39,402 nt of DNA. It comes from Paludibacteraceae bacterium. Lineage in GTDB: Bacteria; Bacteroidota; Bacteroidia; Bacteroidales; Paludibacteraceae. The notes beneath the pieces are model-generated. The model made no database searches, was not told the origin of the DNA, and worked only from the letters and a program-made list of their open reading frames with translations. Position 1 is the stretch's first letter. Every line of letters starts with the position of its first letter. Below are positions 1 through 9,200 of this stretch, piece after piece. The DNA is taken from contig JAILDU010000033.1 of NCBI GenBank assembly GCA_024689005.1, positions 1 to 39,402 on the forward strand. Direction: 5' to 3'. The translations under genes and the position numbers were made by a program.

Positions 1-79
1 AAACCCAAACTTTAACTTAACTGTAATAGCATTAGGGTGCATAAGTAATGTAAGGTGTTTAAACTATCGTACCCGGTAC

Positions 80-110
80 AAGGACCGCAGTGGCGGTCCT
101 TTCTTTTTTT
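80..110 (+). terminator. Rho-independent terminator of an upstream gene outside the window
   Basis: AAGGACCGC-AGTG-GCGGTCCTT perfect 9-bp stem followed by TTCTTTTTTT. Confidence 0.85.
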
Positions 111-189
111 AGTTGACAGATCACCGGTGTCTCATTAAAAAACAAATAAAGTCATGATATCCTAAATATTTACGAAAAATGCGTGCGCG

Positions 190-221
190 CTTGCGTATAT
201 CATTTTTTTGTAGTAATTTTG
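190..221 (+). promoter_or_regulatory. Bacteroidota-type promoter (CTTG-N20-TAATTTTG)
   Basis: CTTG at 190-193, 20-nt spacer, TAATTTTG at 214-221; near-identical to the ffh promoter. Confidence 0.7.
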
Positions 222-258
222 CGCCAAATTTTTAAAGGGACAATAAAACAACAAAACG

Positions 259-612
259 ATGGAAAATAACACATTGGAATTATCTCTATTGGACGCAGAT
301 GAGCGTCAATTGGTTGAGTACATCTACAACGCTATTCCTGCTCAAGATCGCGGCAATATGACAGCAGATGATATACTGTTGGTATTGGATTTGATGGACG
401 ATTATCTGGAAGAGAAAGGTCTGCTTCGTGAAGATCCGAAGACAGGCGAGATGGAGTATCTGGACGGCGAAGTGGATGAGACAGAACAGCTTGATTACGT
501 GTTGAATGCGTTGAAAGACGAAGGACGTAATTTGAGTGGCGCTCAAGTGCAATTGATAGCCGATGCGGAGTTGCAATACGGCATAGAGCAAGGTTACTAC
601 GAAGAGGAGTAA
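259..612 (+). CDS. small acidic conserved hypothetical protein with an apparent internal duplication
   Basis: 117-aa ORF with a promoter-like element upstream and start of a + strand gene run; two similar ~42-aa halves. Confidence 0.75.
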   Translation: MENNTLELSLLDADERQLVEYIYNAIPAQDRGNMTADDILLVLDLMDDYLEEKGLLREDPKTGEMEYLDGEVDETEQLDYVLNALKDEGRNLSGAQVQLIADAELQYGIEQGYYEEE

Positions 613-692
613 AAAGGATATATATGCAAAGCAGCTTTTTTGAGAGACGACAATAGAGTAAACTCTATTTCTCTAAAAAAAAGTTGTTTATA

Positions 693-724
693 TTTGCATA
701 TGTGCAATTTTTGTAGTACCTTTG
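693..724 (+). promoter_or_regulatory. Bacteroidota-type promoter upstream of nusB (TTTG-N20-TACCTTTG)
   Basis: TTTG 693-696, TACCTTTG 717-724, 20-nt spacer. Confidence 0.75.
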
Positions 725-785
725 CAGCCGATTTGAATTCTCGCGCATGTAGCGCGCAAGTGTACGTAACGATAATAAAGAAGAT

Positions 786-1739
786 ATGATCAACAGAACC
801 CTGGTGAGAACACGTGTGATACAGACGTTGTTCGCCTTCTACAAAGATCCGGAAAAAACAAGTTTGACAGCCCGCAAAGAGTTGTTGAAGAGTTTTGCAG
901 ATACCTATGATCTGTACTTCATTCTCTTGGATTTTGCCAATGTATTGACGGCTTATGCTCAACAACAGCAGGAGGAGCAAGCTGCTCGCGCTCGTGCGAC
1001 TCACACGTTGTGGGCGTCAAATAAGCGCTTTATCAACAATAGATTGGCTCAGCAACTATTTGAAAATCGTGCGCTGCGTAATCGCGTGCAGGAACAACGC
1101 CTGAGTTGGGATAGCGGAATGCCCGCTGTGAGTGCTATATATCGTCAATTGGTGGATAGCACATGGTATCGCGACTACATGTCCGGCGAGGAGACAGGGT
1201 ACGATCAGGACAAGCAGATATGGCGTCGTATATACCAGAATATCATGCCCGAGAGCGCAGAACTGCGTGACGCGCTGGAGGAGATGGAGGTAGTGTTGGA
1301 CAAGGTGAACTGGGAGAACGACCTGGACGTTGTGTTGAGCTATGTGATAAAGACCGTTAAGCGTTTTCAGGAAGACAGCACTCCGGATACAGAGTTGTTG
1401 CCGATGTTTGATGCAGAAGAGGAATGTAAATTTGCGACCGATCTGCTAAGCCACGCGCTGAAGGGACATGACGAGTACGAGCAGTTGATCAATTCGCACC
1501 TGAAAGGCTGGGAGGCAGACCGTGTGGCCGATATGGATCGCGTCATTCTGGAGGCTGCATTGGCCGAGATAATTGAGTTCCCGCAGATAGCTCTGACTGT
1601 ATCTATGAACGAGTATATAGAGTTAGCCAAGGAATATTCGGGCGACAAGAGCCACCTGTTCGTCAATGGCATTTTGACAGAAATACTGCGAGAAATGCAA
1701 CGCGAAGGTAAACTCTTTAAGGCAGAAGGAGTGAAGTAA
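786..1739 (+). CDS. nusB: transcription antitermination factor NusB (long Bacteroidota form)
   Basis: C-terminal NusB-like segment (DRVILEAALAEIIEFPQIALTVSMNEYIELAKEYSGDKSHLFVNGIL); nusB-yajC-ybbR context. Confidence 0.9.
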   Translation: MINRTLVRTRVIQTLFAFYKDPEKTSLTARKELLKSFADTYDLYFILLDFANVLTAYAQQQQEEQAARARATHTLWASNKRFINNRLAQQLFENRALRNRVQEQRLSWDSGMPAVSAIYRQLVDSTWYRDYMSGEETGYDQDKQIWRRIYQNIMPESAELRDALEEMEVVLDKVNWENDLDVVLSYVIKTVKRFQEDSTPDTELLPMFDAEEECKFATDLLSHALKGHDEYEQLINSHLKGWEADRVADMDRVILEAALAEIIEFPQIALTVSMNEYIELAKEYSGDKSHLFVNGILTEILREMQREGKLFKAEGVK

Positions 1740-1774
1740 ATTGATCATTGAGAAAAATATAATTGACAATAAAT

Positions 1775-2110
1775 ATGCTAAATTTGATTTTTTTACAAGC
1801 ACAGGCAGGCCAGCAGGCAGCAGGTAGCCAGTGGTCATTTTGGATCATGATGATCCTGATTTTTGTTGTATTCTATTTCTTCATGATTCGTCCTCAGACG
1901 AAGAAGCAGAAGGAGTTGCAAGAGCAACGCAATGCGATGAAGAAAGGCGATAAAGTGGTAACAGCCGGCGGAATCTACGGAGAGATCAAGGAAGTGCAAG
2001 AAAACGTCTTCATCATCACTATCGCAAAAGAAGTGACCATTAAGGTAGCAAAAGAGAGTGTATATGCTGACATAGCAGATGCAGAGCAGGCAAGTTCAGA
2101 GAAGAAATAA
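1775..2110 (+). CDS. yajC: preprotein translocase subunit YajC
   Basis: One TM helix then MIRPQTKKQKELQEQRNAMKKGDKVVTAGGIYGEI; ORF opens at TTG 1763, ATG at 1775. Confidence 0.93.
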   Translation: MLNLIFLQAQAGQQAAGSQWSFWIMMILIFVVFYFFMIRPQTKKQKELQEQRNAMKKGDKVVTAGGIYGEIKEVQENVFIITIAKEVTIKVAKESVYADIADAEQASSEKK

Positions 2111-2116
2111 ATAAGC

Positions 2117-3058
2117 ATGTTACCTCGCCAGTTCAGCCATATGCGTTGGACAGATGTGTTGACGTTTGCCCTATTCATGGTGTTGGCATCTGCCATATGG
2201 TTTGGCCATGCCATGCAGTCGGAGCGCAACACGTACGTGCCGGTGATGGTGAGTTATACGGGTGTACCCGGTGCGATAGGATTAGGCGGAGACGGATTGC
2301 CGGATACGGTGATGATAGAGGTTCGTGACGCAGGAAAGCAACTGAATGCGTACAAGCGTGACCCGTTGCGTTTGACTATCGATCTGAGGCCCTATATACA
2401 TGGAGAGCGAGGAACTATACGTGTACCATCGGATGTACTGCGAAGCAGTCTGAGCAGTCTGCTACACGGAACCAGCCAACTCATTGGCACAACGCCGGAG
2501 GAGTTGGTCTGTGCATATTATACGGAGCAGGAGAAGAACGTGCCTATTTGTCTGAATGGTGAGTTGGTTCCAGCCGATGAATATCAGATGGTTGGCGCAC
2601 CCATATTGAGTCGCAAAAGCGTGAAGATATATGGGCAAGGACAAGTGTTGGACAGAATAGATTCGATCTCAACAGAGAGTTTGCAGATGCGAGGTCTGAC
2701 GGACACGACAGATACCCGTGTGGCATTGCAGATGCCGAAAGGAGTGCGTTGCGGAGTAGATACGATAGATGTGCGAATCATAACCGAGCGTTTCACGGAA
2801 AAGAAAGTGATGCTACCGTTGCGCGTAGAGAATGTGCCGGATGGTTATCATTTGCGTCTTTTCCCGCGAGAAGTAGAAGTGCGCATTCGTGTCGGTTTTA
2901 GTCATTTTGGCCAAGTATCGGCAAGCGATGTGCGGGCTGTATGTCGTTATTCGCACGAACGCACAGACAAATTGAACGTTGAACTACGTTATAGTAACCC
3001 CTATATAACAGCCGCATGGGCTTATCCGTCAACAGTAGAATTTCTATTAGAACAATGA
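2117..3058 (+). CDS. YbbR-like domain protein
   Basis: N-terminal TM and YbbR-type repeats; follows yajC as in other Bacteroidota. Confidence 0.75.
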   Translation: MLPRQFSHMRWTDVLTFALFMVLASAIWFGHAMQSERNTYVPVMVSYTGVPGAIGLGGDGLPDTVMIEVRDAGKQLNAYKRDPLRLTIDLRPYIHGERGTIRVPSDVLRSSLSSLLHGTSQLIGTTPEELVCAYYTEQEKNVPICLNGELVPADEYQMVGAPILSRKSVKIYGQGQVLDRIDSISTESLQMRGLTDTTDTRVALQMPKGVRCGVDTIDVRIITERFTEKKVMLPLRVENVPDGYHLRLFPREVEVRIRVGFSHFGQVSASDVRAVCRYSHERTDKLNVELRYSNPYITAAWAYPSTVEFLLEQ

Positions 3059-4200
3059 AAGACACTATGAGAAAGATACAGATGGTGGACCTGCAGACGC
3101 AATATGAGCGTATCAAGCAGGAGATAGACAATGGCATAAAACAGGTCATTGAGTCGGCCGCATTCGTCAAAGGACCGCAAGTGACAGTTTTTCAGGAGCA
3201 CCTGGAGCAATATACAGGTGCCAAGCATGTGATTCCGGTAGGAAACGGGACGGATGCGTTGCAGATAGCCCTGATGGGACTCGGTCTCAAGCCGGGCGAT
3301 GAGGTGATAACTCCGACCTTCACGTTCATAGCTACGGCAGAGGTGGTAGCATTATTGGGATTGACACCGGTGGTAGTGGACGTAGATTGGGAAACGATGA
3401 ACATGGACATTGAGTCGGTTCGTCGCGCCATCACCCCGCGAACCAAAGCCATCGTGCCGGTACATCTGTTCGGCCAATGCGCAGATATGGAAGCGTTGAC
3501 TCAACTGGCTAAAGAGCATCATCTGTACATTGTAGAAGATGCTTGTCAGGCCATTGGAGCACAATATACGTTCGCAAACGGGCAGACCAAGCAGGCCGGT
3601 ACAATGGGAGATATAGGTTGTACCAGTTTCTTCCCATCAAAGAACCTGGGATGTTATGGTGACGGAGGTGCCATCTTTACTAACAATGATGAGTTGGCTG
3701 CACGTCTGCGCTCGATAGCTAATCACGGCATGGTGGTTCGTTATCACCACGACATGGTTGGAGTTAACAGTCGTTTGGATAGTATTCAGGCTGCAGTATT
3801 GGATGCCAAACTGCCGCATTTGAATGAATATATAGCAGCTCGTCAGAAGGCTGCAGCCTACTATGATCAAGCATTTGGGAACAACGACAAGTTGCTGATA
3901 CCGGGCAGACAACCCCACTCCACGCATGTATTCCATCAATACACGTTACGCGTGGTGGGAGCAGACAGAGACAAGTTACGCGAAGGGTTGGCCGAACGCA
4001 GTATACCATCGATGATTTATTATCCTGTACCGCTGCATCAGCAGAAGGCATATTTGGATCCTCGATATAAAGACGGTGATTTTCCTGTAGCTGAGAAATT
4101 GGCTGCGTGCGTATTGTCACTACCGATGCATACGGAACTGGACGAACAACAACTATCATATATCACAGATAGTGTACTACACATAATATCAGATAATTGA
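3055..4200 (+). CDS. DegT/DnrJ/EryC1/StrS family PLP-dependent aminotransferase
   Basis: GNGTDALQIAL, VEDACQAIGA, FFPSKNLGCYGDGGAI motifs; ATGA overlap with the previous stop. Confidence 0.93.
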   Translation: MKDTMRKIQMVDLQTQYERIKQEIDNGIKQVIESAAFVKGPQVTVFQEHLEQYTGAKHVIPVGNGTDALQIALMGLGLKPGDEVITPTFTFIATAEVVALLGLTPVVVDVDWETMNMDIESVRRAITPRTKAIVPVHLFGQCADMEALTQLAKEHHLYIVEDACQAIGAQYTFANGQTKQAGTMGDIGCTSFFPSKNLGCYGDGGAIFTNNDELAARLRSIANHGMVVRYHHDMVGVNSRLDSIQAAVLDAKLPHLNEYIAARQKAAAYYDQAFGNNDKLLIPGRQPHSTHVFHQYTLRVVGADRDKLREGLAERSIPSMIYYPVPLHQQKAYLDPRYKDGDFPVAEKLAACVLSLPMHTELDEQQLSYITDSVLHIISDN

Positions 4201-4207
4201 GTAATAT

Positions 4208-5710
4208 ATGCAAAAAGCCGGACTCCAACAGACACTGACGCAGACAGTCAAACTGTCTCCTTCACAGATCCAACTGATACGCATGCTTGAGTTGCCCTCG
4301 ATAGAGCTGAGCCAGCGTATCAATGAGGAACTGCAGGAGAACCCTGCCTTGGAGGAAGGACGCGACGAGGAGTTGGAGAAAGACAACTACACGGATGAGT
4401 CCCCGGATGATTACGGTTATGATGAAGGAGGAGATGAGTATGACGACAACAGCCGTGATCCTTTGCAGAATGCGGATTTCAACTATGAGCAGTATGTGTC
4501 GGACGATGAAACACCGAGTTATATGCTCAATCAGCAGTCTAGTCCGGTGGATGAAGACAGACGCGAAGTGCCTATAATAGGTGGAAGCAGCCTGATAGAA
4601 GAGTTGAAATCGCAAATCTATCTGACCAAGATGACCAAGCCGCAACGCCATATAGCTAAATGGGTTTTGGGCAATATAGATGATGACGGTTATCTTCGTC
4701 GCACGGTGGAACAACTGGTAGATGATCTGATGTTCCAAGAACAGATACAGGTGACAGATGAAGAAATGGCAGATATAGTGCGTCAGATCAAGGGTTTTGA
4801 TCCCCCCGGTATAGCAAGTGCTGATTTACAGGAGTGTCTGTTAACACAACTCAAGCGCAAACCACAGACTGAGACCGTAGAACTGGCCACAGAGATTCTG
4901 CTGAATCATTTTGATGAGTTCTCTAAGCATCACTTTAGCAAAGTGATACAGCATATAGGATGCACAGAGGCCGATTTTCAACAGGCAGTACAAGAGATAG
5001 TGCATCTAAATCAGAAACCGGCCAATGCATTCTCCGGAACGGTGTACGAGTCTCAACGTGAGACAATTATACCTGATTTTACAATCGAGGAACGCGATGA
5101 GGAATTATTTGTCAGTCTGAACACGGGTGATATACCCGAACTGCATGTGAGTCGCGAGTATAGTGACATGCTGGAGGAATACAACGCAATGCCTAAAACA
5201 GCGCAGACACGCGAAGCCGCACAGTTTATACGTAACAAGATAGATTCCGCCAGATGGTTTATTGATGCTATTCAGCAACGTAATGAGACGTTGATGAAGA
5301 CAATGACAGCTATTCTGAAATTCCAATATGACTTCTTCTTGGACGGAGAAGAAAGCAGTTTGAAACCGATGGTGTTGCAAGATATCGCATCGCGTACAGG
5401 ATATGACGTATCTACTATATCCCGTGTGAGCAACAGCAAATACGTTGAGACACGTTATGGTATCTATCCGCTTAAGTTCTTCTTCTCTGAAGGAATTACG
5501 AATAGTGACGGCGATGAGATATCTACGCGAGAGATAAAGAAAATACTACAAGAACTGGTTGACAACGAGGACAAACGTTCTCCGCTGACCGATGAACAAC
5601 TGGTGGATGCATTGGGCAAAGAAGGATATCCGATAGCACGCCGCACAATAGCCAAATATCGTGATTTGCTCAATATACCTGTGGCCAGATTACGCAAGTC
5701 AATATGCTGA
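4208..5710 (+). CDS. rpoN: RNA polymerase sigma-54 factor RpoN
   Basis: N-terminal Q/L-rich region (QTVKLSPSQIQLIRMLELPSIEL) and RpoN box-like IARRTIAKYRDLLNIPVARLRK. Confidence 0.96.
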   Translation: MQKAGLQQTLTQTVKLSPSQIQLIRMLELPSIELSQRINEELQENPALEEGRDEELEKDNYTDESPDDYGYDEGGDEYDDNSRDPLQNADFNYEQYVSDDETPSYMLNQQSSPVDEDRREVPIIGGSSLIEELKSQIYLTKMTKPQRHIAKWVLGNIDDDGYLRRTVEQLVDDLMFQEQIQVTDEEMADIVRQIKGFDPPGIASADLQECLLTQLKRKPQTETVELATEILLNHFDEFSKHHFSKVIQHIGCTEADFQQAVQEIVHLNQKPANAFSGTVYESQRETIIPDFTIEERDEELFVSLNTGDIPELHVSREYSDMLEEYNAMPKTAQTREAAQFIRNKIDSARWFIDAIQQRNETLMKTMTAILKFQYDFFLDGEESSLKPMVLQDIASRTGYDVSTISRVSNSKYVETRYGIYPLKFFFSEGITNSDGDEISTREIKKILQELVDNEDKRSPLTDEQLVDALGKEGYPIARRTIAKYRDLLNIPVARLRKSIC

Positions 5711-6348
5711 AACAAATACTTGACATAGTAGCAAAGACACTGAGTGTGGTCCTCTACCCGCTCTTTGTACCAACATACGGGATAGCACTATTCTGCTATG
5801 CTCATCATATGCAAGTAGCACCTTTGAATACTGCGTGGATGGCGGTTGCTATAGGCGGTACGTTACTACTGACGTGCGTCATACCATTGACCGCTATCTT
5901 GCTACTCATCCGTAGAGGCAATATCAAAGACTTGTACATAGAAGATTCGCGCGAGCGCACGATACCCTATCTGTACACGACGCTCGGTTTTGCTTTCTGG
6001 TGCTATCTGTTGATTGCGATCCTGCACACACCGCTGTATATCAATATTGTAGGAGTCGGAGCGACAATATCCATAGGCATAATAACACTCATCAATCGTT
6101 CGTGGAAGATAAGTGCTCACATGACAGCAATGGGCGGTTTATTCGGAGGATTCCTAAGTTATTGTCTCGGCATAGGCGCTATTCCTATGTGGGGAATGAC
6201 AGTAGCATGGCTGAGCGTGTTGCTGTTGGTGATGTATGCGCGGCTATGGCTCAACGCACACACACCGGCCCAAGTGATATGCGGTTTGTTATTGGGACTA
6301 AGTTGTACGTTTATACCTAATATGATAATTCATTACTATGGCGCATAA
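5704..6348 (+). CDS. PAP2-like integral membrane protein with divergent motifs
   Basis: Multiple TM segments; KISAHMTAMGG and ARLWLNAHTPAQVICG resemble PAP2 motifs 2 and 3. Confidence 0.75.
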   Translation: MLKQILDIVAKTLSVVLYPLFVPTYGIALFCYAHHMQVAPLNTAWMAVAIGGTLLLTCVIPLTAILLLIRRGNIKDLYIEDSRERTIPYLYTTLGFAFWCYLLIAILHTPLYINIVGVGATISIGIITLINRSWKISAHMTAMGGLFGGFLSYCLGIGAIPMWGMTVAWLSVLLLVMYARLWLNAHTPAQVICGLLLGLSCTFIPNMIIHYYGA

Positions 6349-7330
6349 TATCCGAACATATTTGGCAATGTTGCTATTGGCGTGCTCGACGATGATGCAT
6401 GCTCAGCAATTAAGTGATCAAGCCCGTATCATATTGGTTTCATGCACTCCGGGTGATGAACTATATACGCGTTATGGCCATACTGCCATTCGCGTGTGCG
6501 ATCCGCAGAACGATTTGGACATTGTATTCAACTATGGCATTTTTTCGTTTTACACGGAGCACTTCTATTGGAAGTTTGTTCGAGGCGAGACATGGTATGA
6601 ATTGGGCGCGACCGAAGGTAAATGGTTTATGCTCGATTATGGAGAGGAAGGACGTCCGGTGTACGAACAAGAACTGAATCTTACAGCTGAGCAGCGGGAC
6701 AATATATGGCATGCATTGGTAGAAAACTACAAACCTGAGAATCGAGAGTATCTCTATAACTTTGTATTTGACAATTGTGCCACAAGACCGTATCTGTTGA
6801 TTAAAAATGCGCTCGGCGACACAATCCGCTCTACATACAGCGGTTATACAGGTCAAACGTATCGTTGTTTTTTACGCCATTATACGGGTGCGCATAGTTG
6901 GTATAACGCTGGTATCAATTTGTTGTTTGGTCCTAAGGCAGATCAACCTATGACCAGTGAGCAACGACTCTTTTTGCCTGAAGAACTGATGCGTTATTTG
7001 GATGAAGCCAAATTGTCTGATGGCACTCCGCTTGTCAGCAAGAGCAATTGTGCTCCGTTCCAGATAGAGCCGACACCATGGTATGCAACATGGGAGTTGG
7101 GACTTGTACTATATTTTCTGCTTGTCTTATCAATCACTCTTCTTGATCGTAAACTCGGTCGTTGGTGTCCGGCAATAGATATATTAGCAGCTATACCCTA
7201 TTGTTTGTTGCTGTTGATTGTATGTTTTTTGACGTTTTTCTCATGTCATCCGCTTGTAGGATTTGGATGGCGTTTACTTATTATTCCTATTACACACGCA
7301 TGCGCAAGAATCGTTTATTTTATACGTTAA
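6338..7330 (+). CDS. DUF4105 / Lnb-like lipoprotein N-acyltransferase family protein
   Basis: Signal peptide, LVSCTPGDELYTRYGHTAIRV, YNFVFDNCATRP motif, C-terminal TM helices. Confidence 0.8.
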   Translation: MAHNIRTYLAMLLLACSTMMHAQQLSDQARIILVSCTPGDELYTRYGHTAIRVCDPQNDLDIVFNYGIFSFYTEHFYWKFVRGETWYELGATEGKWFMLDYGEEGRPVYEQELNLTAEQRDNIWHALVENYKPENREYLYNFVFDNCATRPYLLIKNALGDTIRSTYSGYTGQTYRCFLRHYTGAHSWYNAGINLLFGPKADQPMTSEQRLFLPEELMRYLDEAKLSDGTPLVSKSNCAPFQIEPTPWYATWELGLVLYFLLVLSITLLDRKLGRWCPAIDILAAIPYCLLLLIVCFLTFFSCHPLVGFGWRLLIIPITHACARIVYFIR

Positions 7331-8769
7331 TACTATTTTTTTGTAGTCATTGGTCTGTTTGTTTTTCCACCCCACGTCTGACTATAATAGCCGTAGTGGA
7401 CGGATTGACGTCTGAGAATTTATCCATGCTGCGACCCTATTGGCAGCAGGGCGGATTGCGTACTCTCAGTGAAGAGTCATATCAGACATCCGTATCTTTT
7501 CCGCATCTTGTCTATGGCGGAAACGAGACAACAGCGACACTCATGACAGGAACAACACCGGATAGACACGGCTATTCGATGGACAAATATTTTCTGCGTC
7601 GAGATCGAAGACGACATGCTATGTTAGAGGACGAGCAGACCTGGGGAATAGGTACAACGTTGCGTCTATCGCCTCGTGCTCTACTCAGCAAGACGATAAG
7701 TGATCGCATGCGTTTGCTCTATCCTGCGTCTAAGATTTTTGCAGTCGGTTTGAATCCCGAGACATCGGTTATATTAGCAGGTCATGCAGCCAACGCATGT
7801 TGCTGGCTGGATGCAGAGCAACAACAATGGGTGGCTACAGCAGCATATAGCAGCGGACTGCCAACAGCAGCCTATGACCAAAACCAAAACGGAAGAATAG
7901 CCACACTGGCAGCTCGTCAATGGATACCGCGCATGGATATGCCTGCTTATACCTGTCCAACTGAAGTTGAGAAGAAAAAAAGTTTCTCATACGAAGTCGG
8001 AGAAGTGTTACTACGTTCTCCTGAAGCGAACACGTTGGTCATCGAATTAGCATTGGCTTTGCAGCAAAACGAAAAGATGGGAACAGATCAGATACCAGAC
8101 TTATTAATGCTGCAACTCAATAGTCTTAGTCCGCTGGCAGTGTCTGACAAAATACAATCTGCAGAGCATGAAGACATGTATCTGCGTTTGAATCATGATC
8201 TCGGTTTTCTGATGGAGCAATTGGATCGTCGTATAGGAAGAGAAAACTATCAGATATTAGTTGTCGGGCGCCCAGTTTTGGGCACCGACCCACAAACGCT
8301 GAACGATATACATATGCCGGTACAGCAATTCAACGTAGATAGAGCGGCCGCACTAATAGGAACATATCTGATGGCCATATATGGTCATGAACGTTGGGTG
8401 GATGGCGGATATGGACAATCGATATATCTCAACCGTACGCTTATCGAACAAAAACGTTTGGCATTGGAGACAATAGCTCGTCAAGTAGCGAGTTTCCTTC
8501 TCGATTTTGAAGGAATACAATTGGCAATGCCCGCGCATGAAGCCATAATGCATCCACAATTGCAGACGAGCTTATGCAAGCGTCATACCGGAGATGTGGT
8601 ATTTGTACTGCAGCCGGGATGGCAACTCATGCAAGACGAACGTCATGCAATAGACAAGGTAGTAGATGACGACCCGCAAGCACCACTACTCTTTTGGTCC
8701 GGCTCGCTGCGTCCCATGCCAGAAGGGAAATTGACTGCTACCGATGTGGCAGACCTTATATTCAAATAA
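7300..8769 (+). CDS. alkaline phosphatase/phosphodiesterase superfamily protein, possibly degenerate
   Basis: Signal peptide, IIAVVDGLTSENL, ETTATLMTGTTPDRHG, EHEDMYLRLNHDLGFLMEQLD; ATG at 7300 preferred over ORF start 7162. Confidence 0.8.
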   Translation: MRKNRLFYTLILFFCSHWSVCFSTPRLTIIAVVDGLTSENLSMLRPYWQQGGLRTLSEESYQTSVSFPHLVYGGNETTATLMTGTTPDRHGYSMDKYFLRRDRRRHAMLEDEQTWGIGTTLRLSPRALLSKTISDRMRLLYPASKIFAVGLNPETSVILAGHAANACCWLDAEQQQWVATAAYSSGLPTAAYDQNQNGRIATLAARQWIPRMDMPAYTCPTEVEKKKSFSYEVGEVLLRSPEANTLVIELALALQQNEKMGTDQIPDLLMLQLNSLSPLAVSDKIQSAEHEDMYLRLNHDLGFLMEQLDRRIGRENYQILVVGRPVLGTDPQTLNDIHMPVQQFNVDRAAALIGTYLMAIYGHERWVDGGYGQSIYLNRTLIEQKRLALETIARQVASFLLDFEGIQLAMPAHEAIMHPQLQTSLCKRHTGDVVFVLQPGWQLMQDERHAIDKVVDDDPQAPLLFWSGSLRPMPEGKLTATDVADLIFK

Positions 8770-8786
8770 ATTAAACAAACAAAAAT

Positions 8787-9200
8787 ATGTTATTATACGA
8801 AATCAAAGTAAATTATCAACGTCAGACCGGAGAGGACAATCCGGGCAATGTTAAAGAGACGTATCTGGTGGAAGGCATCAACTGCTCTGATGTAGAGAAC
8901 CGTCTATTGGAAAATATCAAACCATTCATCTTTGGAGACAGTGAAGTGCCGAGCTGCAAGAAGACCCAGTTCTTCGATATCTTTCCAAATGATGGTGGCG
9001 AATATTGGTATAAAGGCCGCGTTGAGATGATCACGATTGACAATGACAAGGAAAAACGTCAAGCAGTGTCTGTACTGGTACAAGCCAGTTCTTTGGATGA
9101 TGCGGTTCGCTCACTCAATCAGTATCTTGGCACATACGATTGCGAGCTTATCTCCGTTGCCAAGTCACCTATTATGGATGTCATCCGCGCTGTTGATTGA
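8787..9200 (+). CDS. DUF4494 domain-containing protein
   Basis: 137 aa, typical Bacteroidota DUF4494 pattern (YEIKVNYQR...VKETYLVEGINCSDVENRL). Confidence 0.8.
   Translation: MLLYEIKVNYQRQTGEDNPGNVKETYLVEGINCSDVENRLLENIKPFIFGDSEVPSCKKTQFFDIFPNDGGEYWYKGRVEMITIDNDKEKRQAVSVLVQASSLDDAVRSLNQYLGTYDCELISVAKSPIMDVIRAVD

Noticed and set aside
786-1739. NusB at 317 aa looks twice the E. coli length
   Set aside because: Long N-terminally extended NusB is usual in Bacteroidota.
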